This document shows positions 1 to 7,518 of a stretch of 64,000 nt of DNA, piece after piece (positions within the stretch are counted from its first letter, which is position 1; each line of letters begins with the position of its first letter). The notes under the pieces were generated by a model that had not been told where the DNA came from, searched no databases, and saw only the letters and a program-made list of their open reading frames with translations. The DNA comes from Pseudomonas sp. dw_612 (lineage in GTDB: Bacteria > Pseudomonadota > Gammaproteobacteria > Pseudomonadales > Pseudomonadaceae). Position numbers and translations under genes: made by a program. The stretch lies in NCBI RefSeq assembly GCF_018449725.1, contig NZ_JAAVVC010000008.1, positions 124,001 to 188,000 of the forward strand, written 5' to 3'.

Positions 1-1751
1 CGCGGGAGGAAGATGCCTTTGCCGCGCTCGGTGGCGAACACGAGGGCAGGTGGGTTGCCATCGTGGTCGAGCTTGAGCGTCTGGCTCACGCCGTTATTCA
101 GGTAGCGAATCGGGTGGCGGTCCGTCGCCTCATCGGCCGCGCAAGGCCATTGCAGCGGTTTGTCCCGCAGGCGTGCGTAACTGGCGCCGCGAATGTCATA
201 ACCGGTCTTGGGGTTCCAGGCGCGTTTGATCTCCTCAAATACGTCTGAAGCGCTGGTGTAGGTGAACGCCTCGGCGAAGCCCATTTCGCAGGCGACCCGG
301 GCGATGATTTGCCAGTCGGGCAGGGTTTCGCCGGGCGGCTCCACGGCTTTTTGCATCAGCGTCAGGTTGCGCTCGGAGTTGATCATCACGCCCTCGGCTT
401 CGGCCCACAGGGCGCCCGGCAGGAGGATGTCGGCGTAGCGGTTGGTCTCGGTGTCGAGGAACGCATCCTGGGTGATGACCAGTTCGGCGGTCTGCAAGCC
501 TTCGATGACTTTCTGCCGGTTGGGGCCCGAAGCGACCGGGTTGGTGCAGATGATCCAACAGGCTTTGATCTGGCCGGCGCTCATCTGCTCGAACATCGCC
601 ACGGTGCCTCCGCCAACTTCCCGGGGCAGGCTGTCGTGAGGGATGCGCCACAAGTCTTCGATGAACAAGCGATCGGCTTCGACCAACACCGAACGCTGTC
701 CCGGCAGACCGGGGCCCATGTAGCCCATTTCGCGACCGCCCATGGCGTTCGGTTGCCCGGTCAGGGAAAACGGCCCGCTGCCGGGGCGGCAGATTGCGCC
801 GGTAGCCAGGTGCAAGTTGCACAGGGCATTGGTGTTCCAGGTGCCGTGGGTGCTTTGATTGAGGCCCATGGTCCAGCAACTCATCCACTCGGCGGCCTGG
901 CCGATCCACTCGGCAGCCTGACGAATGTCGGCCTCGGGAATGCCGGTGATCCCGGCGACGGTGGCCGGCGGATAATCTTCGAGGAACGCCGGCATGGCGT
1001 CCCAGCCTTCGGTAAACGCGGCGATGAAGTCCGGGTCGGTGTGACCGTTTTTCACCAGCAGATGCAGCAGGCCATTGAGCAACGCCAGGTCCGTGCCGGG
1101 TTTGATTTGCAGGAACAAACCGGCCTTGTCCGCGGTGGCGTTGCGCCGTGGATCGACCACAATCAGCTTCGCCCCGGCCTTGACCCGATCCATCATGCGC
1201 AGGAACAGAATCGGGTGACAGTCGGCCATGTTGGCGCCGATCACGAAGAACAGCTCGGCGCGATCGAAGTCTTCATAAGAGCCGGGTGGCCCGTCGGAGC
1301 CGAGGGACAGCTTGTAGCCGCTGCCGGCGCTGGCCATGCACAGGCGCGAGTTGGATTCGATGTTATTGGTGCGGACAAAGCCTTTGGCCAACTTGTTGAT
1401 CAGGTACTGGGCCTCCAGCGACATCTGCCCGGAGACGTAGAACGCCAACGCATCCGGGCCGTGGCGATCAAGGATGGCGCGCAGTCGGCTGGCGGTTTCG
1501 CTGATGGCCTGGTCCATGGCAATCCGCACGGGATCGCGATTGCGCTCGTGACGCAGATAGGCGTTTTCCATGCGTCCCGACTCGGCGATCGCCTGGCCGC
1601 AGGTCGTGCCCTTAGTGCAGAGCCGACCGAAGTTAGCCGGATGAGCCTTGTCGCCGGTGACCTTGACGACCCGGTTATCCGCGACCTGCATGACGATGCC
1701 GCAACCCACGCCACAATAAGGACAGACGCTGCGTACGCTGGTGTTTATCAT
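1..1751 (-). CDS. nasA: assimilatory nitrate reductase, large catalytic subunit (partial, C-terminus off window)
   Basis: Reduces nitrate to nitrite in the cytoplasm for nitrogen assimilation; a molybdopterin-guanine-dinucleotide oxidoreductase. About 583 residues are visible and the frame stays open to the left edge, so the C-terminal part is missing. The N-terminus carries the [4Fe-4S] ligands C10-x2-C13-x3-C17...C45 (CPYCGVGC ... LCTKG). Further in are typical molybdopterin-family stretches such as ESNSRLCMASA, VIGANMADCHP and TGQPNAMGGREMGYM. The start is the ATG at 1749-1751, just downstream of a terminator-containing leader. It is divergent from nirBD, which takes its product nitrite on to ammonium. 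A long open frame on the opposite strand (309-2066) is its shadow. Confidence 0.95.
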   Translation of the reverse strand, partial: MINTSVRSVCPYCGVGCGIVMQVADNRVVKVTGDKAHPANFGRLCTKGTTCGQAIAESGRMENAYLRHERNRDPVRIAMDQAISETASRLRAILDRHGPDALAFYVSGQMSLEAQYLINKLAKGFVRTNNIESNSRLCMASAGSGYKLSLGSDGPPGSYEDFDRAELFFVIGANMADCHPILFLRMMDRVKAGAKLIVVDPRRNATADKAGLFLQIKPGTDLALLNGLLHLLVKNGHTDPDFIAAFTEGWDAMPAFLEDYPPATVAGITGIPEADIRQAAEWIGQAAEWMSCWTMGLNQSTHGTWNTNALCNLHLATGAICRPGSGPFSLTGQPNAMGGREMGYMGPGLPGQRSVLVEADRLFIEDLWRIPHDSLPREVGGGTVAMFEQMSAGQIKACWIICTNPVASGPNRQKVIEGLQTAELVITQDAFLDTETNRYADILLPGALWAEAEGVMINSERNLTLMQKAVEPPGETLPDWQIIARVACEMGFAEAFTYTSASDVFEEIKRAWNPKTGYDIRGASYARLRDKPLQWPCAADEATDRHPIRYLNNGVSQTLKLDHDGNPPALVFATERGKGIFLP

Positions 1752-1795
1752 CCTCGCCCCTTGACCTCTTGCCTGCACGTGCCCGACCCGGAAAC

Positions 1796-1857
1796 AAAAA
1801 AAGCGCCATGTGACCCTCCGTTAAAAACACGGGGGTTACACGGCGCCTTTGTCGTAG
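1796..1857 (-). terminator. leader terminator upstream of nasA, probably antitermination-controlled
   Basis: Read on the minus strand, a long hairpin (arms about 1833-1846 and 1803-1816, 14 pairs with one mismatch, extended by an inner CCGT/ACGG stem) ends in seven T (1796-1802). It lies between the sigma-54-like promoter and the nasA start. Just upstream, a smaller stem with the hexaloop AAAGGC (1845-1850) uses bases of the terminator's 5' arm, so the two folds are mutually exclusive. The loop has A at position 1 and G at 4, as in ANTAR target RNAs. Its stem is imperfect (one A-C mismatch), and I found no convincing first hexaloop hairpin on this side. Confidence 0.7.
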
Positions 1858-1894
1858 GTGGGCAATCAGCGTTGACTGCTTTGCTTGTGTTACT

Positions 1895-1910
1895 AGCAAG
1901 TCACGCGCCA
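1895..1910 (-). promoter_or_regulatory. sigma-54 promoter for nasA
   Basis: On the minus strand the sequence reads TGGCGCG-N4-TTGCT, against the -24/-12 consensus TGGCACG-N4-TTGCW; only the fifth base differs. The predicted start of transcription is near 1885. That gives a leader of about 135 nt, which contains the terminator. Dependence on RpoN and NtrC is inferred from the motif and from the known nitrogen control of nas genes. Confidence 0.75.
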
Positions 1911-2146
1911 GAAATTTTCGATAGGGATTTATTCAGGCTTGAGCGGCAGGTAATCAGCGGGTTCTGGCCGGGTTCCGCACAAAGGGAAGGTATTCGTGAG
2001 GGCGATCAAAGGGAGCGTCGATGCACTTTTATATCGCGCGGTGCACCAGTCGGAGGCAAAAAATAAACCTTCGCCAGCCTCTCGCATTCATCGTGGCAGC
2101 CCTGCGACCGGTAAGGCCTGCGGTTTTCCGAGCAATTGCCGGCGAT

Positions 2147-2162
2147 TGGCACAAACGCTGCA
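2147..2162 (+). promoter_or_regulatory. sigma-54 promoter for nirBD
   Basis: Reads TGGCACAAACGCTGCA, matching TGGCAC-N5-TTGCA except for C in place of the first T of the -12 element. The predicted transcription start is near 2174, which leaves about 200 nt of leader before nirB, holding two hexaloop hairpins and a terminator. Confidence 0.7.
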
Positions 2163-2257
2163 AGCCCTTGTTCAAACCCACCGTCATACATGCAGTGGGT
2201 CGCCCCCTCGGTCAACGACGATCGAATGGCCGAACAGGTCGTGGGCAACATCGGTGG

Positions 2258-2340
2258 ACCGGGCATAGACGTCGGGTTTGAACACCGCAAAAGAACAGGC
2301 AAAGACGCCTGGAACCGCAAGGTTTCAGGCGTTTTTTTTT
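2258..2340 (+). promoter_or_regulatory. ANTAR-type two-hexaloop antitermination leader of nirBD
   Basis: Three hairpins are seen. P1: arms 2258-2264 and 2271-2277 (one G-G mismatch, one G-U), loop ATAGAC at 2265-2270. P2: arms 2296-2300 and 2307-2311, loop AAAGAC at 2301-2306. Both loops have A1 and G4, the bases recognised by ANTAR-domain proteins. Terminator: arms 2306-2316 and 2321-2331 (11 pairs), tetraloop GCAA, then nine T (2332-2340). P2 and the terminator share bases 2306-2311, so they exclude each other. This matches the established NasR/NasT mechanism, in which binding of P1-P2 blocks terminator formation. The regulator genes are not in this window. Confidence 0.85.
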
Positions 2341-2380
2341 GCTTTTTGAACCGTGATTGGCCGTGCGAAGGGTGCTTTTT

Positions 2381-4942
2381 ATGAATTCCAATGTTGCCGC
2401 GTTGAACAAACTGCAAACGCTGATCGTGATCGGCAATGGCATGGTCGGACATCATTGTGTCGAACAGTTGATCGAGCGCGGAGCGCTGGACCACTACCGC
2501 TTGCACGTCTTCAGCGAAGAGCCGATGCGTGCCTACGACCGCGTGCATCTGTCCGAGTATTTCACTGGCCGCGATGCTGAGTCGTTGGCGCTGTCGGACG
2601 CGTCGCTGTACCAGACGCCCGGCGTCACCCTGCATCTGGGTGTGCCGGTGCTGGAAATCGACCGCGCCCGGTGCGAGGTAATTACTGCCCTGGGCTGTGT
2701 CGCTTACGACAAATTGATCCTGGCCACCGGCTCCTATCCGTTTGTGCCGCCCATCGAAGGCGCCGAGGGTGATTCGCGGTTGGTGTATCGCACGCTCGAA
2801 GACCTCGATGCCATTCGCGCAGCAGCGGCCAACGCCCGGCGCGGTGTGGTGGTCGGCGGTGGCTTGCTCGGTCTTGAAGCGGCCAATGCGCTGAAAAGCC
2901 TGGGGCTGGAAGCGCATGTCGTCGAGTTCGCTCCACGGCTGATGCCAGTGCAACTGGATGACTTCGGTGGTTTGGCACTCAAGGCGCAGATTGAACGGCT
3001 GGGCGTCGGTGTGCACCTGTCCCGTGCCACGCAATCGATCAGCGCGGGCACGGATTACCGCTATCGCATGAACTTTGCCAACGACGAATTCCTCGAAACC
3101 GACCTGATCGTGTTCTCTGCCGGTATTCGTGCGCAAGACGCGTTGGCTCGCCAATGCGCGCTGGAGATCGGTCCGCGCGGCGGCGTGGTGATTAACGACG
3201 AGTGCCTGAGCAGCGACCCGAACATATACGCCATCGGCGAGTGCGCGGCGTGGAATGGCAGCCTGTTCGGCCTGGTCGCGCCGGGTTACCAAATGGCCCG
3301 TGGGGTGGCCGCGCAAGTGTGCAACCAGACCGCCGAACCGTTCCTGGGCGCGGACATGTCGACCAAGCTCAAACTGCTGGGCGTTGACGTCGGTTCCATC
3401 GGCGATGCCCACGCCCATACGCCGGGCGCGCGCAGTTATCAGTTCATCGACGAAGCCACCGCCAGTTATCGGCGGTTGGTGGTCGACCCTACCGGCAAGT
3501 ACGTGTTGGGTGCAGTGCTGGTCGGTGACAACAGCTATTACGACACGCTGCTGCAATACATGCAGAACGCCATTGCCTTGCCGGCGGAACCGGCCAGTCT
3601 GATCCTGCCGTCGTCCGAAGGCGCACCGACCCTCGGCCCTGGCGCGTTGCCCGAGTCGGCCACGGTGTGCTCTTGCCACAACGTCACCAAAGGTGCGATC
3701 TGCTCGGCCATCGACGGTGGCTGCACCGACCTCGGCTTGCTCAAGTCGCAGACCAAGGCCTGCACCGGTTGCGGTGGGTGCGCCGGGTTGCTCAAGCAAG
3801 TCTTCGAGCATGAGTTGATTGCCCGTGGCGTCAGTGTCGACAAGAGCCTGTGCGAACACTTCGCCTACACCCGTCAGGAACTCTATGCGCTGGTGCGGGT
3901 GGAAGGCTTGACCACTTTCGAAGAACTGCTGGCCAGGCATGGCCGTGGCCACACCGGTTGTGACGTGTGCAAACCGGCGGTGGGCTCGATCCTCGCCTCG
4001 TGCTGGAACCAGCCGATCATGGACCCGTCGCTGGTGCCGTTGCAGGACACCAACGACACCTTCATGGCCAACATGCAGAAAAACGGCACTTACTCCGTGG
4101 TACCGCGCATCCCCGGTGGCGAGATTAGCGCCGACAAACTGATCGCGATTGGCGTGGTGGCGAAGAAATACGACCTCTACACCAAAATCACCGGCGGCCA
4201 GCGCATCGACCTGTTTGGCGCGCAGTTGCATGAGTTGCCGGACATTTGGAGCGAGCTGATCGCAGCCGGTTTTGAAACCGGGCACGCCTACGGCAAATCC
4301 ACGCGCACGGTGAAATCCTGCGTCGGCAGCACCTGGTGCCGCTATGGCGTACAGGACAGCGTGAAAATGGCCCTGATCATCGAGGACCGCTACAAAGGCC
4401 TGCGCTCGCCGCACAAACTCAAATTCGCCGTGTCCGGTTGCACCCGCGAATGCGCCGAAGCCCAGAGCAAGGACGTCGGTGTGATCGCCACCGAGAAGGG
4501 CTGGAACCTCTACATCGCCGGCAATGGTGGGATGCGTCCGCGTCACGCCGAGTTGTTCGCCACCGATCTCGATGATGAAACCCTGATCCGCTACATCGAC
4601 CGCTTCCTGATGTTCTACATCCGCACCGCCGACAAATTGCAGCGCACTTCGGTGTGGCGTGAAAGCCTGGAGGGCGGCCTCGACTTCCTCAAGGACGTGA
4701 TCATCAACGACAGCCTCGGGCTCGGTGAAGAGCTCGAATCGCAGATGCAATTGGTGGTCGATCGTTATGAATGCGAGTGGGCGAACGCCCTCAAAAACCC
4801 GGAAAAACTCAAGCGCTTCCGCACCTTCGTCAACGATAAACGCCCGGACCCGGACATCCACTTTGTCCAGGAGCGCGGCCAACGGCGCCCGATCATGGCC
4901 GCCGAACTCAACCTGATCCCGGTCACCGAGGAGATTGCCTGA
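2381..4942 (+). CDS. nirB: assimilatory nitrite reductase [NAD(P)H], large subunit
   Basis: Six-electron reduction of nitrite to ammonium with NAD(P)H; cytoplasmic, 853 residues, a normal length. An N-terminal FAD/NAD-binding pyridine nucleotide-disulfide reductase module (VIGNGMVGHHCVEQL; VVVGGGLLGLEAANALKSLG) is followed by a BFD-like [2Fe-2S] domain (CSCHN...CTGCGGC, about residues 430-470). The C-terminal sirohaem/[4Fe-4S] core has the paired motifs CVGSTWCRYG (about 647) and SGCTRECAEAQSKD (about 685). I take ATG 2381 because AAGGGTG lies six bases upstream; an in-frame TTG at 2357 is less likely. The stop overlaps the nirD start by one base. Expression is probably set by the antitermination leader. 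Confidence 0.96.
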   Translation: MNSNVAALNKLQTLIVIGNGMVGHHCVEQLIERGALDHYRLHVFSEEPMRAYDRVHLSEYFTGRDAESLALSDASLYQTPGVTLHLGVPVLEIDRARCEVITALGCVAYDKLILATGSYPFVPPIEGAEGDSRLVYRTLEDLDAIRAAAANARRGVVVGGGLLGLEAANALKSLGLEAHVVEFAPRLMPVQLDDFGGLALKAQIERLGVGVHLSRATQSISAGTDYRYRMNFANDEFLETDLIVFSAGIRAQDALARQCALEIGPRGGVVINDECLSSDPNIYAIGECAAWNGSLFGLVAPGYQMARGVAAQVCNQTAEPFLGADMSTKLKLLGVDVGSIGDAHAHTPGARSYQFIDEATASYRRLVVDPTGKYVLGAVLVGDNSYYDTLLQYMQNAIALPAEPASLILPSSEGAPTLGPGALPESATVCSCHNVTKGAICSAIDGGCTDLGLLKSQTKACTGCGGCAGLLKQVFEHELIARGVSVDKSLCEHFAYTRQELYALVRVEGLTTFEELLARHGRGHTGCDVCKPAVGSILASCWNQPIMDPSLVPLQDTNDTFMANMQKNGTYSVVPRIPGGEISADKLIAIGVVAKKYDLYTKITGGQRIDLFGAQLHELPDIWSELIAAGFETGHAYGKSTRTVKSCVGSTWCRYGVQDSVKMALIIEDRYKGLRSPHKLKFAVSGCTRECAEAQSKDVGVIATEKGWNLYIAGNGGMRPRHAELFATDLDDETLIRYIDRFLMFYIRTADKLQRTSVWRESLEGGLDFLKDVIINDSLGLGEELESQMQLVVDRYECEWANALKNPEKLKRFRTFVNDKRPDPDIHFVQERGQRRPIMAAELNLIPVTEEIA

Positions 4943-5328
4943 TGAGCCCATCCAATACCCAACACAGTGCTGTCCTGGAAAACACCGAGGCCTGGCAAAC
5001 CGTGTGCGCGCAACAGGACCTGGTCGACAACTCCGGCGTGGTCGTGTGGCTCGACGGCGCGCAAGTGGCGCTGTTCTACCTGCCGGGTGCCGAGGGCCAG
5101 ACCCTGTTTGCCATCGACAACCATGACCCGCAATCCGGGGCGAATGTCATCGGTCGCGGGCTGGTTGGCAGCATCAAGGGCGATCTGGTGGTGGCGTCGC
5201 CGATCTACAAACAGCATTTCCGGCTTGAAGACGGCAGTTGCCTGGAGTATCCGCAACAGCGGCTGCGGGTTTGGCCGGTGCGGTTGAGCGGGGGCGTGGT
5301 GGAGATTGGGCAAGCGAAAAACCTGTAG
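4942..5328 (+). CDS. nirD: nitrite reductase small subunit
   Basis: Partner of NirB in NAD(P)H-dependent nitrite reduction, 128 residues, translationally coupled (TGATG). It shows the small-subunit Rieske-like fold sequence, but the usual Cys/His cluster ligands of true Rieske proteins are absent, as is normal for NirD. Recognisable stretches include FAIDNHDPQSGANVIGRGLVG and VVASPIYKQHFRLEDGSCLE. The stop codon TAG (5326-5328) lies inside the first bases of a REP element (CTGTAGGAGC), so the last two or three residues are set by the repeat boundary. Confidence 0.95.
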   Translation: MSPSNTQHSAVLENTEAWQTVCAQQDLVDNSGVVVWLDGAQVALFYLPGAEGQTLFAIDNHDPQSGANVIGRGLVGSIKGDLVVASPIYKQHFRLEDGSCLEYPQQRLRVWPVRLSGGVVEIGQAKNL

Positions 5329-5685
5329 GAGCAAAGCTTGCTCGCGATAGCGGAGTAGCAGGCAGCACATATATTGAACGTAAGACCGCCATCGCGAGCA
5401 AGCTCGCTCCCACAGGGAACGGTGCTGGCTGAAAGACTTGTGAACAACACTAAACAAATGTGGGAGCGGGCTTGCTCGCGAAGGCGGTGGGTCAGTCAAG
5501 ATTAATGCTGGATGTGCCGGCCTCTTCGCGAGCAAGCCCGCTCCCACAGGGATTTTTGTCGGCCACATATCTTGCGACCAACACCGAACAAATGTGGGAG
5601 CGAGCTTGCTCGCGATCGTGGTCTGACATTCAACATATTTGCTGCCTGCCAGTCCGCTATCGCGAGCAAGCTCGCTCCCACAAGG
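5323..5685. repeat. three tandem REPIN doublets
   Basis: Three inverted REP pairs at 5323-5417, 5460-5551 and 5594-5685. Each begins with GTGGGAGC-G-(A/G)GCTTGCTCGCGA or a close variant and ends with the reverse complement (TCGCGAGCAAGC...GCTCCCAC), with 30-45 bp of poorly conserved loop. They fill the gap between the convergent nirD and arsH genes and could form strong hairpins in either transcript. No RAYT transposase gene lies in the window. Confidence 0.9.
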
Positions 5686-5713
5686 TGTGTGATTGCCAAG
5701 GCCAAGTGTGCAA

Positions 5714-6403
5714 TCAAATTGACCGCTGATTGACGCGCTGGGTCAGCGCTTCAGCCGACTCCTTGCGCTCCGAATAGCGGTCCACCAGATCCGGGCGATC
5801 ACGAAGCAACAGGGTGAACTTCACCAGTTCCTCCATCACGTCCACCACCCGGTCATACAGCGCGGAGGGCTTCATGCGGTTGCTCTCGTCGAACTCCAGA
5901 AAAGCCTTCGGCACCGAGGATTGATTGGGGATGGTGAACATCCGCATCCAGCGCCCCAGCACACGCAGTTGATTGACCACGTTGAACGATTGCGAGCCGC
6001 CGCACACCTGCATCACCGCCAGAGTCTTGCCCTGGGTCGGACGCACCGCGCCAATGGCCAGCGGCACCCAGTCGATCTGCGCCTTGAACACGGCGGACAT
6101 CGAACCGTGGCGCTCCGGCGAGCACCAGACCTGGCCTTCCGACCATTGCATCAATTCCAGCAGCTCCTGGACTTTCGGGTGATCGTTCGGCGCATCGTCC
6201 GGCAGTGGCAAACCTGAGGGATTGAAAATCCGTGTCTCGGCGCCGAAGTGTTCGAGTAAACGGGCCGCTTCTTCGACCATCAGGCGACTGAAGGAGCGAG
6301 CGCGGGTCGAGCCGTACAGCAGCAGGATTCGCGGTTTGTGTCGACCGTCGCTATCACGGGTCTGGATCAATGACGCGTCGAGGTTGGGCAATGGATGAGT
6401 CAT
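5714..6403 (-). CDS. arsH: ArsH family NADPH-dependent FMN reductase / organoarsenical oxidase
   Basis: 229 residues. It has the flavodoxin-like FMN-binding loop [10 protein letters not shown] (about residues 31-40) and the ArsH signatures [20 protein letters not shown] and [14 protein letters not shown]. ArsH proteins oxidise trivalent organoarsenicals to less toxic pentavalent forms with NADPH and FMN. It is last in the arsR-arsC-arsH operon, with a 12-base gap after arsC. The usual ArsB or Acr3 efflux gene is missing. Confidence 0.93.
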   Translation of the reverse strand: MTHPLPNLDASLIQTRDSDGRHKPRILLLYGSTRARSFSRLMVEEAARLLEHFGAETRIFNPSGLPLPDDAPNDHPKVQELLELMQWSEGQVWCSPERHGSMSAVFKAQIDWVPLAIGAVRPTQGKTLAVMQVCGGSQSFNVVNQLRVLGRWMRMFTIPNQSSVPKAFLEFDESNRMKPSALYDRVVDVMEELVKFTLLLRDRPDLVDRYSERKESAEALTQRVNQRSI

Positions 6404-6415
6404 GGGCGGCTCCGG

Positions 6416-6886
6416 TTACAGGGCGCTGATGCGGTCGAGTTCGCGCTTCAAGGCATCGCGATCAAGGTCGGCGAAGGGCAGGGCGAGAAAGGCCCGGCAG
6501 CGGGTTTCGATACGCGTCAGGGTCGCGTGGAAAGCGGCGGATATTGCAACTTCGTCACCCGTTACTTCCGATGGATCTTCCAGCCCCCAATGCGCCTTCA
6601 GCGCCGGGCCGAAGTACACGGGGCAGGTTTCACCGGCAGCCTTGTCGCACACGGTGATGACGATGTCCGGAGGGTTGCTCTCAAACGCGTCGTTGCCTTT
6701 GCTGCTCAAGCCATCCGTGGCGATCCCGGCCGCTTGCAACGTGGTCAGGCTGCGCGGCAACACCTGGCCCTTGGGAAAACTGCCGGCACTGACCGCCTCA
6801 AAACCTGCAGGCGCCAGGTGATTGAACAGTGCTTCTGAGAGGATGCTGCGGCAGCTGTTGGCCGTGCACATGAATAGCACTCGCAT
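6416..6886 (-). CDS. arsC: arsenate reductase, low-molecular-weight phosphatase (thioredoxin) type
   Basis: 156 residues. It reduces arsenate to arsenite. The N-terminal P-loop has C7-TANS-C12-R13 (CX5R-like, with nucleophile C7); C80 and C88 fit the redox pair of the thioredoxin-coupled family. This makes it the Bacillus/Pseudomonas-type ArsC rather than the glutaredoxin-type enzyme of E. coli plasmid R773. It sits between arsR (20-base gap) and arsH. Confidence 0.92.
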   Translation of the reverse strand: MRVLFMCTANSCRSILSEALFNHLAPAGFEAVSAGSFPKGQVLPRSLTTLQAAGIATDGLSSKGNDAFESNPPDIVITVCDKAAGETCPVYFGPALKAHWGLEDPSEVTGDEVAISAAFHATLTRIETRCRAFLALPFADLDRDALKRELDRISAL

Positions 6887-6906
6887 GGAAACTCCGTTGG
6901 GTCAGG

Positions 6907-7254
6907 TCAGCAGCACGCTGCGGAATTGAGCGGACGGTCGCTCATCTGTTTGAGGCGGGCGCTGTTTTCTTCAAGCCAGTCGGCATTGGCGTGCAGGGTG
7001 GTTTCCAGCACGGCGCGCACCCAGGCGGGTAGTTCGGGGTTAAGTCGGTAATACACCCATTGGCCCTGGCGTCGATCAAGCAGCAGGCCACAGGCACGGA
7101 GTTGGGCCAAGTGGCGTGAGATCTTGGGCTGGCTGTCATCCAGCGCACACATCAGCTCGCAGACACATAACTCGCCTTCACGAGTGATCAGCAGCGTGGC
7201 CCGGGCGCGGGTTTCGTCGCAGAGGCATTTGTAGATGGCGGGAGGGCTGAGCAT
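6907..7254 (-). CDS. arsR: ArsR family arsenite-responsive repressor
   Basis: 115 residues from ATG 7252-7254; a TTG five codons upstream is possible, and neither start has a clear Shine-Dalgarno, so the mRNA may be leaderless. Winged-helix SmtB/ArsR fold: the arsenic-sensing motif ELCVCEL (C30, C32, with C36 nearby) leads into the recognition helix region DSQPKISRHLAQLR. As(III) binding to the cysteines would release the operator. It heads the operon and a 28-bp palindrome lies directly upstream. The C-terminal Cys-Cys is common in the family. Confidence 0.93.
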   Translation of the reverse strand: MLSPPAIYKCLCDETRARATLLITREGELCVCELMCALDDSQPKISRHLAQLRACGLLLDRRQGQWVYYRLNPELPAWVRAVLETTLHANADWLEENSARLKQMSDRPLNSAACC

Positions 7255-7281
7255 GGCGAGGCCGGTCAATGTGTGGAGATT

Positions 7282-7309
7282 CGAATATACGGATATCCAT
7301 ATGTATTCG
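7282..7309 (-). promoter_or_regulatory. probable ArsR operator
   Basis: A 28-bp imperfect palindrome starting CGAATATACGG and ending CATATGTATTCG, centred on GGATATCC, 28 bp upstream of the chosen arsR ATG. Its position and symmetry fit the autoregulatory operator. The assignment is by context. Confidence 0.6.
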
Positions 7310-7518
7310 GCAAGCTGGTTTTTGTTTGAGTCAGCCCTTTTCTAGAGCGCGTGTCGCGTGATGCACTGAGTTGAAGCATGCGGTCTTGAGCGCTCAAGCA
7401 ACCAAAATGCGATCCCTCCCCGAATACTCTTAGATGCGCACTAATTATTAGTGTGCTTACGACTTGGCCTGATAGTTGCTATCAGATTGCCATCCGAATG
7501 TCGCAGTTGGAGAAGCCA

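Noticed and set aside
2006..4951. A 981-codon open frame on the minus strand across nirB, and similar long frames (309-2066 +, 32427-34175 -, 18986-20683 -, 20711-22240 -, 56922-58367 +)
   Set aside because: They are antisense shadows of real genes. High GC removes stop codons in the opposite frames. The peptides show no domains, and the overlapping sense genes have complete family motifs.
5323..5685. Possible CRISPR array (regularly spaced palindromic repeats)
   Set aside because: The repeats alternate in orientation as REPIN doublets, the same elements are scattered over the whole window, spacers are not unique units of fixed size, and there are no cas genes.
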